From: an uncultured Coprococcus sp.
GTDB taxonomy: Bacteria > Bacillota > Clostridia > Lachnospirales > Lachnospiraceae
DNA length: 64,000 bases
Reading direction: 5' to 3'
NCBI GenBank assembly: GCA_934277375.1
Contig: CAKQTZ010000011.1
Location: 15,820 to 79,819 of the forward strand
Part shown: one piece after another, positions 8,902 to 16,404 of the stretch
Layout of the letters: each line of letters opens with the position of its first letter
How positions within the stretch are numbered: the first letter of the stretch is position 1
Made by a program: the position numbers and the translations under genes
Notes under the pieces: generated by a model
Databases searched by the model: none
What the model saw: the letters and a program-made list of their open reading frames with translations, nothing else
What the model was told of the DNA's origin: nothing

Positions 8902-10035
8902 ATGTATAAAATACTTTGTAAAGATGGACGAGCAAAGAGAGCTGAGTTTCAGACTGTCCACGGAACAGTACAGACACCTCTGTTCATGAATGTTGGAACA
9001 GCGGCAGCCATAAAGGGTGCTGTAGCGACGACGGATCTCAAGGACATAGGATGCCAGATCGAGCTCTCGAATACATATCATCTCCATGTGAGACCGGGAG
9101 ATAAGATTGTAAAGCAGATGGGTGGTTTACATAAGTTTATGTACTGGGACAGACCGATACTCACCGACTCAGGTGGATTTCAGGTGTTCTCCCTTGCAGG
9201 ACTCAGAAAGATCAAGGAGGAGGGCGTAACCTTCAATTCCCATGTCGATGGACGTAAGATATTCATGGGACCTGAGGAGAGCATGCAGATACAGTCGAAT
9301 CTGGCATCTACCATAGCTATGGCGTTTGACGAGTGTGCTCCTGCACTGGCTGACAGGCAGTATGTGGAGAATTCTGTTGCGAGAACTGCAAGATGGCTTG
9401 TCAGATGTAAGAATGAGATGGAGAGACTGAATAGCCTGCCTGATACTATCAACAAGAACCAGCTGCTGTTCGGAATCAACCAGGGGGCTGTATATGATGA
9501 TATCAGAATAGACCATGCCAAGAGGATCAGCGAGCTTGATCTTCCGGGATATGCTATAGGAGGACTTGCCGTTGGTGAGACTGCGGAACAGATGTATCAC
9601 ATACTTGATGTGACAGTTCCGTATCTGCCAGAGGACAGGCCGACATATCTCATGGGTGTTGGAACTCCGGCTAATATACTTGAGGCAGTCGACAGAGGTG
9701 TAGATTTCTTTGACTGTGTATATCCATCCAGAAATGGACGCCACGCACATGTGTACACGAAGCATGGCAAGCTTAATCTTAAGAATGCCAGATTTGAGAC
9801 GGACGACAGACCTATAGAGGAGGGCTGTGGATGTCCTGCATGCCAGCACTACAGCAGAGCTTATATCAGACATCTGCTCAAAGCAAACGAAATGCTCGGT
9901 ATGAGATTTTGCGTCTTGCATAATTTGTATTTTTATAATAATATGATGAAAGACATCAGAGAGGCCATAGAAGAAGGAAGATATCAGTCATACAAGAAAT
10001 CGATGCTTGAGAGCCTTGCTGGTGGAGAAGAGTAA
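8902..10035 (+). CDS. tgt: Queuine/preQ1 tRNA-guanine transglycosylase
   Basis: This 377-residue enzyme exchanges guanine 34 for preQ1 in tRNAs with GUN anticodons. The family sequences LTDSGGFQVFSL, FDCVYPSRNGRH (with the nucleophilic Asp) and the zinc site CGCPAC followed by a His in YIRHLLKANE are all present. GAAAGG precedes the ATG. yajC follows after 19 bases, a very common arrangement in Firmicutes. Confidence 0.98.
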   Translation: MYKILCKDGRAKRAEFQTVHGTVQTPLFMNVGTAAAIKGAVATTDLKDIGCQIELSNTYHLHVRPGDKIVKQMGGLHKFMYWDRPILTDSGGFQVFSLAGLRKIKEEGVTFNSHVDGRKIFMGPEESMQIQSNLASTIAMAFDECAPALADRQYVENSVARTARWLVRCKNEMERLNSLPDTINKNQLLFGINQGAVYDDIRIDHAKRISELDLPGYAIGGLAVGETAEQMYHILDVTVPYLPEDRPTYLMGVGTPANILEAVDRGVDFFDCVYPSRNGRHAHVYTKHGKLNLKNARFETDDRPIEEGCGCPACQHYSRAYIRHLLKANEMLGMRFCVLHNLYFYNNMMKDIREAIEEGRYQSYKKSMLESLAGGEE

Positions 10036-10054
10036 TCAAAAAGGAGACTAGAGA

Positions 10055-10420
10055 ATGAATTCACTTTCAACTATTTTATCATCAGGTACACAGGCCAGCG
10101 GCGGTTCATCTGTTATGTTTATTGTGGTATACATTGCGATCTTTGCTGCAATCATTTATTTCATGATGATCAGACCTCAGAAGAAGCAGAAGGCCAAGAC
10201 AGATCAGATGCATTCACAGATGGAGCCTGGTGATAACATCATGACAACCAGTGGTTTCTACGGAACTATCCTTGACGTGGTTGATGATACAACAATCATC
10301 GTTGAGTTCGGTAACAACAAGAACTGTCGTATACCTATGCACAAGAATGCTGTGGCAGAGCTTGAGAAGCAGGGCTCAGCAACTGCATCAGACAGCGACA
10401 AAGATAAAGAGAAGAAGTAG
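10055..10420 (+). CDS. yajC: YajC, preprotein translocase accessory subunit
   Basis: This 121-residue protein has a single membrane segment (about residues 20-42) followed by IRPQKKQ and the conserved GDNIMTTSGFYGTI core. The C-terminus is a charged SDSDKDKEKK tail. YajC associates with SecDF and the Sec translocon. AAGGAGA precedes the ATG. It is probably co-transcribed with tgt and ends before a strong hairpin. Confidence 0.96.
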   Translation: MNSLSTILSSGTQASGGSSVMFIVVYIAIFAAIIYFMMIRPQKKQKAKTDQMHSQMEPGDNIMTTSGFYGTILDVVDDTTIIVEFGNNKNCRIPMHKNAVAELEKQGSATASDSDKDKEKK

Positions 10421-10448
10421 GATATAAAAGGTATCATATTATAGAAAA

Positions 10449-10489
10449 TTAAGCAGCGTACACGGTAATGTGTATGCTGCTTAAATTTT
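10449..10489. terminator. Hairpin between convergent yajC and PHP gene
   Basis: A 15-bp stem, TTAAGCAGCGTACAC (10449-10463) with GTGTATGCTGCTTAA (10470-10484) and one G-T pair, has AT-rich flanks on both sides. It could stop transcription from either direction. Confidence 0.8.
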
Positions 10490-10513
10490 GCCTGCATGTA
10501 AAGACTATGGTTA

Positions 10514-11428
10514 TTATTTGGCATTGCAATAATCCCTGATATCTTGGAATACAGCCTCTGTTATATGGAGTCCGCCTCTTCCAGTGCCGACAGATATGTC
10601 AGGCTTTGCTGCTCCGTGGAAATCTGAGCCGCCAGATATGATCAGACCATGTTTTCGTGCCATTTCACGGAGTTTTCCGGATTCATACGAATTGTTTGAG
10701 GAGTGGTATACCTCAAGTCCTGAAAGGCCGTATGGCTTCAGCTCCTCAAGCATGTCCTCTATCTGATTATATCCGAAGCCGTATATAAGAGGGTGGGCGA
10801 TGAACGCTGCTTTGCCGTAGGTTCTTATGAGCCTGATGGCTTCAGCGGCAGGAATATCAGGGGTTGGAATGTAGTATTTGCATTTCTTGCCGAGATACTT
10901 TTTGAATGCCTGATTCATGTCCTTGCATACACCTTCAGCTATGAGCACTCTGGCAAAATGAGCTCTTGTGACCACTGTGTCCGGATTGCCGTGCTGCAGC
11001 TTCTCCATGGTCATGTCTATGCCATCGGCGCGGAATCTCTCACACATATGCTCGTTTCTGTCGTAGCGCCCCTGTCTGATGGAGGCAAGCCGGGCTATGA
11101 GCTCAGGGTTTTTATAGTCCATATAGAATCCGAGAATGTGGATCTCCACACCATTATATATGGCAGACATCTCTATGCCCGGAACGACATCGATATGGTG
11201 ATCTCTGCTGTCAGAAAAAACGGAGCTGGGAGCATCGCTTTTGACATGGGGAAGCGTGCTGTTCCATTTGTCGGCATATGCGATTGCCTCAGATACGCCG
11301 TCCACAGTGTCGTGATCGGTGATGGCGATTGCCGCAAGGTTCCTGTCTATGGCCAGCTGGCATACCTCTGACGGGCTGCATGATCCGTCTGAAGCAGTGG
11401 TGTGAAGGTGCATATCTATAAATCTCAT
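10514..11428 (-). CDS. PHP-domain phosphoesterase (YciV/TrpH type)
   Basis: The protein has 304 residues. I choose the ATG at 11428 because GGAGG sits just before it; the longer form from 11443 would place that site inside the gene. PHP metal-binding motifs are intact: DMHLHTTASDGS at the N-terminus, ITDHDTVDG, PGIEMSA, FIAHP and GGSDFHG near the C-terminus. Related E. coli YciV is a 5'-3' exonuclease/phosphatase acting on short RNAs and nucleoside 3',5'-bisphosphates, so a role in nucleotide or RNA clean-up is likely. It is a single gene convergent with yajC. Confidence 0.9.
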   Translation of the reverse strand: MRFIDMHLHTTASDGSCSPSEVCQLAIDRNLAAIAITDHDTVDGVSEAIAYADKWNSTLPHVKSDAPSSVFSDSRDHHIDVVPGIEMSAIYNGVEIHILGFYMDYKNPELIARLASIRQGRYDRNEHMCERFRADGIDMTMEKLQHGNPDTVVTRAHFARVLIAEGVCKDMNQAFKKYLGKKCKYYIPTPDIPAAEAIRLIRTYGKAAFIAHPLIYGFGYNQIEDMLEELKPYGLSGLEVYHSSNNSYESGKLREMARKHGLIISGGSDFHGAAKPDISVGTGRGGLHITEAVFQDIRDYCNAK

Positions 11429-11786
11429 GGTGAAAACCTCCATTTCTATTCATATATGTATTGTGTGTCAGAACAGCGCCGTAGTGACGCATTTCTGTTT
11501 TGGATATGATCTGACAGAGGTATTGTATATCAGATAAATGCATCTGTTCAAGTGAATAAAGTCACGTTCAAATGATATCAGCATACATATGACCGCGGAA
11601 AGCTTCCCCTTGTTAAAAACTTTCTCAATAAGGCATGTTGTACTTGATAAAGTACACGCAAATGCGACAAAAATTTTCAATAAGCTATGGACTTCATAAC
11701 TGTTTTGTGAGAAAATACCACTGATGGTTTGAATTAGAGAATTCGGAACCGCTTTTAAGAATTCATATTTTGAAAGGAGTTTCACA
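11429..11786. other. 358-base intergenic region upstream of the NifU-like/GGGtGRT operon
   Basis: No convincing gene is present; the minus-strand frame across it has neither a ribosome binding site nor a recognisable product. It contains a perfect 7-bp hairpin, TGTACTT GATA AAGTACA, at 11639-11656 that could be an operator or RNA stem. The GAAAGGAG ribosome binding site of the next gene lies at 11771-11778. The length suggests a regulated, long-leader promoter. Confidence 0.45.
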
Positions 11787-12488
11787 ATGATTTACACTAA
11801 GGAAGTTGAAAACATGTGCCCTGTAACAAAGGGTGCAAAGCATGAGCCAGCTCCTATTCCAGAAGAAGGAAAGTGGGTTTACTCAAAGGAAATCAAAGAC
11901 ATCTCTGGTTTTACACATGGTGTAGGCTGGTGTGCACCACAGCAGGGTGCCTGCAAGCTTTCACTTAACGTAAAAGAGGGTGTTATCGAGGAGGCTCTTG
12001 TTGAGACTATTGGATGTTCAGGTATGACACATTCAGCAGCTATGGCAGCTGAGATTCTTCAGGGTAAGACAATTCTTGAGGCTCTCAACACTGACCTTGT
12101 GTGCGATGCTATCAATACAGCAATGAGAGAGTTATTCCTTCAGATCGTATACGGACGTACACAGAGTGCATTCTCAGATGACGGACTTGCAGTTGGTGCC
12201 GGACTTGAGGATCTTGGAAAGGGTCTTCGTTCACAGGTTGGTACAATGTACGCAACAAAGGCTAAGGGTGTTCGTTACCTTGAGATGGCAGAGGGTTATG
12301 TAACAGGAATCGCACTTGATGCAGATGACGAAGTTATCGGATACCAGTTCGTTTCTCTTGGAAAGATGACTGACTTTATCAAGAAGGGTGATGACCCTAA
12401 CACAGCTTGGGAGAAGGCTTCAGGTTCATACGGACGTGTTAAGCCAGAGCAGGGCGCTGTTAAGATCATCGATCCACGTAAAGAGTAG
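11787..12488 (+). CDS. NifU-like iron-sulfur scaffold family protein
   Basis: This 233-residue protein resembles the IscU/NifU N-terminal scaffold fold. Cysteines stand in GWCAPQQGACKL and in the conserved TIGCSGMTHSAAMAAEIL segment. Classic IscU is about 130 residues, so this longer variant carries an extra C-terminal part (to PRKE). Cluster assembly is suggested by the family but not shown here. The gene uses GGT, GTT and CGT codons far more than its neighbours, a sign of high expression. AAAGGAG precedes the ATG. It is followed after 29 bases by the GGGtGRT gene, and the two are almost surely one operon. Confidence 0.85.
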   Translation: MIYTKEVENMCPVTKGAKHEPAPIPEEGKWVYSKEIKDISGFTHGVGWCAPQQGACKLSLNVKEGVIEEALVETIGCSGMTHSAAMAAEILQGKTILEALNTDLVCDAINTAMRELFLQIVYGRTQSAFSDDGLAVGAGLEDLGKGLRSQVGTMYATKAKGVRYLEMAEGYVTGIALDADDEVIGYQFVSLGKMTDFIKKGDDPNTAWEKASGSYGRVKPEQGAVKIIDPRKE

Positions 12489-12517
12489 TCGGAAAAAGAG
12501 GAAAGGAGAACGAGACA

Positions 12518-13528
12518 ATGGCATTATTTGAATCATATGAAAGAAGAATAGACCAGATAAACGCTGTACTTAACAGCTATGGAATCAGCTCAATCGAAGA
12601 AGCTGAGAAGATCACAAAGGACGCTGGACTTGACGTTTACAATCAGGTTAAGGGTATTCAGCCAATTTGTTTTGAGAATGCTTGCTGGGCATACACAGTA
12701 GGTGCAGCAATAGCAATCAAGAAAGGATGCAGAAAGGCAGCAGACGCAGCAGCAGCTATCGGCGAGGGACTTCAGGCATTCTGTATACCAGGTTCTGTTG
12801 CAGATCATCGTAAGGTTGGTCTTGGACATGGTAACCTTGGTAAGATGTTACTCGAGGAGGAGACAGAGTGCTTCTGTTTCTTAGCAGGTCATGAGTCATT
12901 TGCAGCAGCTGAGGGTGCTATCGGTATCGCTGAGAAGGCTAACAAGGTTCGTAAAAACCCTCTTAGAGTTATCCTTAACGGTCTTGGTAAGGACGCAGCT
13001 CAGATCATCTCAAGAATCAATGGATTTACATATGTTGAGACAAAGTATGACTACAAGAAGGCTGAGCTCAATGTAGTATATGAGAAGGCATATTCAGATG
13101 GTATCCGTGCAACAGTTAAGTGCTACGGCGCTGATGATGTTCAGGAAGGTGTTGCAATCATGCACAAGGAGAACGTTGGTGTATCTATCACAGGTAACTC
13201 AACAAACCCTACACGTTTCCAGCATCCAGTTGCAGGTACATACAAGAAGGAGTGTATCGAGCAGGGTAAGAAGTACTTCTCAGTAGCATCAGGCGGTGGT
13301 ACAGGACGTACACTTCACCCAGATAACATGGCAGCAGGTCCTGCTTCATACGGTATGACAGATACTCTCGGACGTATGCACAGTGATGCACAGTTCGCTG
13401 GTTCATCATCAGTTCCTGCACACGTAGAGATGATGGGTCTTATCGGAATGGGTAACAACCCTATGGTTGGTGCTACAGTTGCTGTTGCTGTTTCCGTTGA
13501 GGAAGCTGCTAACGCTGGCAAGTTCTAA
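12518..13528 (+). CDS. GGGtGRT family protein
   Basis: This 336-residue soluble protein contains the family-defining motif GGGTGRTLHPDNMAAGP at about residues 266-282 and the conserved tail SSSVPAHVEMMGLIGMGNNP. The family has no established biochemical role; a conserved link to a NifU-like scaffold suggests an iron-sulfur or redox function by association only. Cysteines occur in FENACWAY and ETECFCFLAGHES. Codon use is strongly biased, like the gene before it. GAAAGGAG precedes the ATG. No clear terminator follows; the next 390 bases hold phage remnants. Confidence 0.92.
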   Translation: MALFESYERRIDQINAVLNSYGISSIEEAEKITKDAGLDVYNQVKGIQPICFENACWAYTVGAAIAIKKGCRKAADAAAAIGEGLQAFCIPGSVADHRKVGLGHGNLGKMLLEEETECFCFLAGHESFAAAEGAIGIAEKANKVRKNPLRVILNGLGKDAAQIISRINGFTYVETKYDYKKAELNVVYEKAYSDGIRATVKCYGADDVQEGVAIMHKENVGVSITGNSTNPTRFQHPVAGTYKKECIEQGKKYFSVASGGGTGRTLHPDNMAAGPASYGMTDTLGRMHSDAQFAGSSSVPAHVEMMGLIGMGNNPMVGATVAVAVSVEEAANAGKF

Positions 13529-13639
13529 TATTTGGCTTGAAATAAAGCTTTTTAGTAGTTGGGTGTACTAGTAAGTAGTAGGTAAATTCGGTTAGAAGAT
13601 ACACTATTTATACATTACTAGTACACCTTACTAGTATAT

Positions 13640-13832
13640 CAGAAAAACATCCTATTTTATTTTTCTTATTTCGTTTTTTAACCATTCGGGATTCCTTTGT
13701 GTATACACATTCTGTTATGTCATTTATCTTATGTCCCACAATGTATTTAATCGCAAATTGATCGACTTCAGCTTTTTTAGCCATGGTTAGCAGGACAGGG
13801 GACAGTCCTTGTGACAAAAGGAACGTCCCCAT
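13640..13832 (-). pseudogene. C-terminal fragment of a tyrosine recombinase (phage integrase)
   Basis: On the minus strand, about 35 residues match the end of phage-type tyrosine integrases. IKYIVGHKINDITECVYTK carries the conserved GH, a Thr and the nucleophilic Tyr of the GHxxxxxTxxxY pattern. Nothing recognisable as the catalytic core precedes it; a REP-like repeat at 13794-13831 interrupts the frame at the 5' side. The peptide after VYTKE does not look like an integrase end. It is a dead remnant beside the holin-lysin pair. Confidence 0.65.
13794..13831. repeat. REP-like imperfect palindrome
   Basis: GGGGAC (13797-13802) and GTCCCC (13825-13830) flank an inner TCCTT/AAGGA stem. Sequences of this style are dispersed in many Firmicute genomes. 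Only one copy of this type was seen in the window. Confidence 0.6.
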
Positions 13833-13870
13833 ATATTATAATAACTATAACCAGAACCAGAACCACTTCC

Positions 13871-13914
13871 CCACCTCCGGAATATATTAAACTGTATAAT
13901 GGACAAGGAGGTGG
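13871..13914 (+). promoter_or_regulatory. Inverted repeat hiding the holin ribosome binding site
   Basis: CCACCTCC (13871-13878) is perfectly complementary to GGAGGTGG (13907-13914), which contains the Shine-Dalgarno of the holin gene. TATAAT lies between the arms (13895-13900). A transcript from upstream would fold and hide the site; a transcript starting after that -10 would lack the hiding arm. Confidence 0.55.
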
Positions 13915-13920
13915 ACGCGC

Positions 13921-14238
13921 ATGGATAGATTCGCAGGTTATCTCGTGGTTGTGGCGGTCATTTGCACTTTGATATCGATAATAACAGAATTTACGAAAGA
14001 GGTAGGAATATTTAAGAAGATTCCTACCTCTTTTCAGGTTCTTATCACAAGTATCATTGTGTGTGAGGTGGGGCTGTTTGTTGGTCTGTCATTCTACCAT
14101 CTGGCATTTGTATGGTATTACCCGGTGGCGGCGTTCTTTGGGGCATTTGTCATAGCTATCATATGTACCCGGGGATGGGACTATCTGATATCCATATTCA
14201 AGCGGTTTTATAAGGGCAGCGATAAAGAAAAGCAATAA
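13921..14238 (+). CDS. Phage-type holin
   Basis: This 105-residue protein has about three hydrophobic segments (about 5-25, 37-60, 66-88) and a short charged C-terminal tail (KGSDKEKQ), the layout of small phage holins. It is directly followed by a lysozyme gene, the usual holin-endolysin order. GGAGGTGG precedes the ATG. No other late phage genes are nearby, so the pair is either a prophage remnant or a cassette retained for another use such as protein release. Confidence 0.75.
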   Translation: MDRFAGYLVVVAVICTLISIITEFTKEVGIFKKIPTSFQVLITSIIVCEVGLFVGLSFYHLAFVWYYPVAAFFGAFVIAIICTRGWDYLISIFKRFYKGSDKEKQ

Positions 14239-14250
14239 TCCCCATAAGTT

Positions 14251-14306
14251 TGTCTCCTGATGTAGAATCAGGAATATTATATACAGACAAAAGAATTCAG
14301 GAGACA
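14251..14306 (+). promoter_or_regulatory. Inverted repeat hiding the endolysin ribosome binding site, with a competing hairpin
   Basis: TGTCTCCTGA (14251-14260) is perfectly complementary to TCAGGAGACA (14297-14306), which contains the endolysin Shine-Dalgarno AGGAGA. A smaller hairpin, TCCTGA (14255-14260) with TCAGGA (14268-14273), uses the same 5' arm and would free the site. The two folds exclude each other. Confidence 0.55.
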
Positions 14307-14312
14307 GATTTT

Positions 14313-15272
14313 ATGGCTTCAATAAAAGGTTACATGGATGGTATAGATATATCGGCATGGCAGGATACTATAGATATAGCGAAGGTGCCGTGTGATTTTG
14401 TGATAGTTAAGGCCACGGAGGGAACCGATTATAAGAACAGATATTTCGCAAAGCACTGTGAACAGACCGTAAGAGCAGGAAGACTTCTGGGGGCGTTCCA
14501 CTATGCAAATGGCGGGGATCCACACAGTGAGGCAGATTATTTTATTGCTTATAGTAAGAAATATATAGGTAAAGCGATACTTGTCCTTGACTGGGAGGGG
14601 CAGAACAATCCCCAGTTTGGCAGGAGCGACAGGGCGTGGTGCAAGGAGTGGTGCGATTATGTGTACAGGAAGACCGGTGTAAAGCCCATGATCTATATCC
14701 AGAAGAGTGCCATGGATAATGTGAAGGATCTGGGGTACAGGTTATGGGTTGCCCAGTATCCGGATTATGAGCGGACGGGATATCAGGAGCATCCATGGAA
14801 TGAAGGACAGTATGAATGTGATATCAGACAGTACACGTCTGTAGGCAGGCTCCCGGGATACGATGGAAATCTTGATTTGAACAAGTCATATATAGACAAG
14901 GCAGCATGGAAGAAATATGCCGCTAAAAAATCCGATAGTGCTAAGGGCAAAAATAGCAGTGGGAATAATAATGCCACGACTACAAAAAAGAAGAGCATAG
15001 AAGTGATCGCGGCGGAAGTCATAGCAGGAAAATGGGGGAACGGAGAAGACAGAAAGAATCGGCTTAAAAAGGCAGGATATGATTACAACAAGGTTCAGGC
15101 AAAGGTGAATGTCATAGTTACAGCGTCACAGAAGAAGTCCGTTGAAGTGATAGCCAGAGAGGTCATAGCAGGTGACTGGGGAAATGGAGAGGACAGAAAA
15201 AGTAAACTGAAAAAAGCAGGATATGATTATGACAAGGTGCAGAAGCTGGTAAATGAGATGCTGCAAAAATGA
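14313..15272 (+). CDS. GH25 lysozyme (endolysin) with two CW_7-type wall-binding repeats
   Basis: The protein has 319 residues from the ATG at 14313, which sits 8 bases after AGGAGA; the longer frame upstream lacks a site. The GH25 domain shows the N-terminal Asp (MDGIDISAWQ, Asp12) and the catalytic Glu95 in VLDWEGQ. After a Ser/Asn/Lys linker come two ~40-residue repeats (about 226-268 and 273-315) with the core VIAGxWGNGEDRKxxLKKAG, the CW_7 (Cpl-7) wall-binding type. There is no signal peptide, which fits holin-dependent release. Confidence 0.93.
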   Translation: MASIKGYMDGIDISAWQDTIDIAKVPCDFVIVKATEGTDYKNRYFAKHCEQTVRAGRLLGAFHYANGGDPHSEADYFIAYSKKYIGKAILVLDWEGQNNPQFGRSDRAWCKEWCDYVYRKTGVKPMIYIQKSAMDNVKDLGYRLWVAQYPDYERTGYQEHPWNEGQYECDIRQYTSVGRLPGYDGNLDLNKSYIDKAAWKKYAAKKSDSAKGKNSSGNNNATTTKKKSIEVIAAEVIAGKWGNGEDRKNRLKKAGYDYNKVQAKVNVIVTASQKKSVEVIAREVIAGDWGNGEDRKSKLKKAGYDYDKVQKLVNEMLQK

Positions 15273-15382
15273 AATTAATATGAAGTATCATCCATATATG
15301 TTGACGGGGAGTGATATATACTATAGGATAGTGGAAAACAAAAACATCCAACAGGGATACACGAAAGGAAAAGGTGATATAT

Positions 15383-16081
15383 ATGCCATATTGGGGATTT
15401 TATTTTGATCCAACATACATGTTGGTTCTCATAGGTGTAGTGCTGTGTATGATAGCATCTGCGAGAGTTAAGACCACATACAGGAAGTATGAGAAAGTGG
15501 GATCAAGATCAGGATACACAGCGGATCAGGTTGCCTACATGATACTCAGGAATTCAGGGATAACAGATGTGACAATACATCATATCTCAGGTGAACTGAC
15601 AGACAATTACAATCCGAAGGAACATACACTGAATCTTTCGGACAGCGTGTATGGTTCCAGATCAATAGCTGCAATAGGTGTTGCAGCCCATGAGTGTGGC
15701 CATGCCATACAGCATGCGAATTCATATGCGCCGCTTACCATAAGATCAGCCATTATACCAGCAGCCAATATAGGTTCAGCTATATCATGGCCTCTTATAC
15801 TGATAGGTCTTATCATACCGAAAGTTGATTTCTGCATAACACTTGGAATCATACTGTTCTCACTTGTAGTGGTTCTGCAGTTTGTGACACTTCCGGTGGA
15901 GTTCAATGCATCGAGGAGAGCTCTTGGAATACTGGAAGGAAGTGGATATCTCTATCCTGATGAACTGAAGGGTGCAAGAAGTGTGCTCACAGCGGCTGCC
16001 ATGACATATGTAGCCGCTATGGTTTCAGCTTCACTTCAGTTACTCAGACTTGTATTGATCTTTGGAAACAGGAGAAGATAG
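15383..16081 (+). CDS. yugP: YugP-type neutral zinc metallopeptidase
   Basis: The protein has 232 residues from the ATG at 15383, which follows AAGGAAAAGG; the GTG at 15374 would overlap that site. The zinc motif HECGH (His103-His107) stands in AAHECGHAIQHA, and several membrane segments surround it (about 10-28, 130-150, 155-175, 205-225). This family (Pfam Zn_peptidase_2) is a membrane protease of unknown substrate. Confidence 0.93.
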   Translation: MPYWGFYFDPTYMLVLIGVVLCMIASARVKTTYRKYEKVGSRSGYTADQVAYMILRNSGITDVTIHHISGELTDNYNPKEHTLNLSDSVYGSRSIAAIGVAAHECGHAIQHANSYAPLTIRSAIIPAANIGSAISWPLILIGLIIPKVDFCITLGIILFSLVVVLQFVTLPVEFNASRRALGILEGSGYLYPDELKGARSVLTAAAMTYVAAMVSASLQLLRLVLIFGNRRR

Positions 16082-16152
16082 AGAACGAACCCACACTGTG
16101 ATTGGATATATCGGCATGGAAGACACAAATATATATATATATATAATGCATA

Positions 16153-16244
16153 AAAAAGTCTTGCAAATTTGTTGATAGTAATTGCCGCTTTGCTATGTTA
16201 GAATGGTTAAAGTGATAATTATAAACATATTTGCAGGACTTTTT
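16153..16244. repeat. 16-bp inverted repeats framing a promoter (candidate invertible element)
   Basis: AAAAAGTCTTGCAAAT (16153-16168) and ATTTGCAGGACTTTTT (16229-16244) are inverted copies with a single mismatch and enclose 60 bases. The enclosed segment carries one good promoter. The arms could alternatively form a terminator-like stem, but the 60-base loop is unusual for that. Confidence 0.6.
16172..16199 (+). promoter_or_regulatory. Promoter for the giant surface protein
   Basis: TTGATA (16172-16177) and TATGTT (16194-16199) are separated by 16 bases, with an extended -10 TGC just before the hexamer. In the present orientation it drives the giant gene. Confidence 0.6.
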
Positions 16245-16260
16245 ATGTTATAGTGCACAA

Positions 16261-16404
16261 ATGAACAAGACATTGGTAGACAATGATGTGTATGGGATAT
16301 ATCCAGACGGCAGAAGAGTACACGGGCATTGGCAGATATCGATAGACAATTTTGTGTATGAAACATATGGGAGAATCTGCCAGAAACATAGGGAGGATGT
16401 TTGA
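16261..16404 (+). CDS. Possible 47-residue leader ORF coupled to the giant gene
   Basis: The ORF runs from ATG 16261 to TGA 16402-16404 and its stop overlaps the next ATG (TGATG), the arrangement used for translational coupling. The peptide (MNKTLVDNDVYGIYPDGRRV at the start) is hydrophilic with no recognised motif. There is no good ribosome binding site before its ATG, so it may not be translated. Confidence 0.3.
   Translation: MNKTLVDNDVYGIYPDGRRVHGHWQISIDNFVYETYGRICQKHREDV

Larger units (their letters stand above)
13529..13920. other. Intergenic region with phage remnants
   Basis: This region holds an inverted repeat GGTGTACTAGTAA (13562-13574) / TTACTAGTACACC (13615-13627), a second partial copy TTACTAGTA directly after it, the integrase fragment, a REP-like hairpin and the leader of the holin gene. 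It looks like the scar of a degraded integrated element. Confidence 0.55.
16082..16403. other. 322-base region with AT repeat, promoter between inverted repeats and a small ORF
   Basis: The region holds an (AT)8-9 run at 16129-16145, a promoter framed by 16-bp inverted repeats (16153-16244) and a possible 47-codon ORF (16261-16404) that leads into the giant surface gene. Confidence 0.6.

Noticed and set aside
11468..11785. 105-codon minus-strand ORF in the leader of the NifU-like gene
   Set aside because: No ribosome binding site, no recognisable protein, and it covers the region where the promoter of a highly expressed operon must lie.
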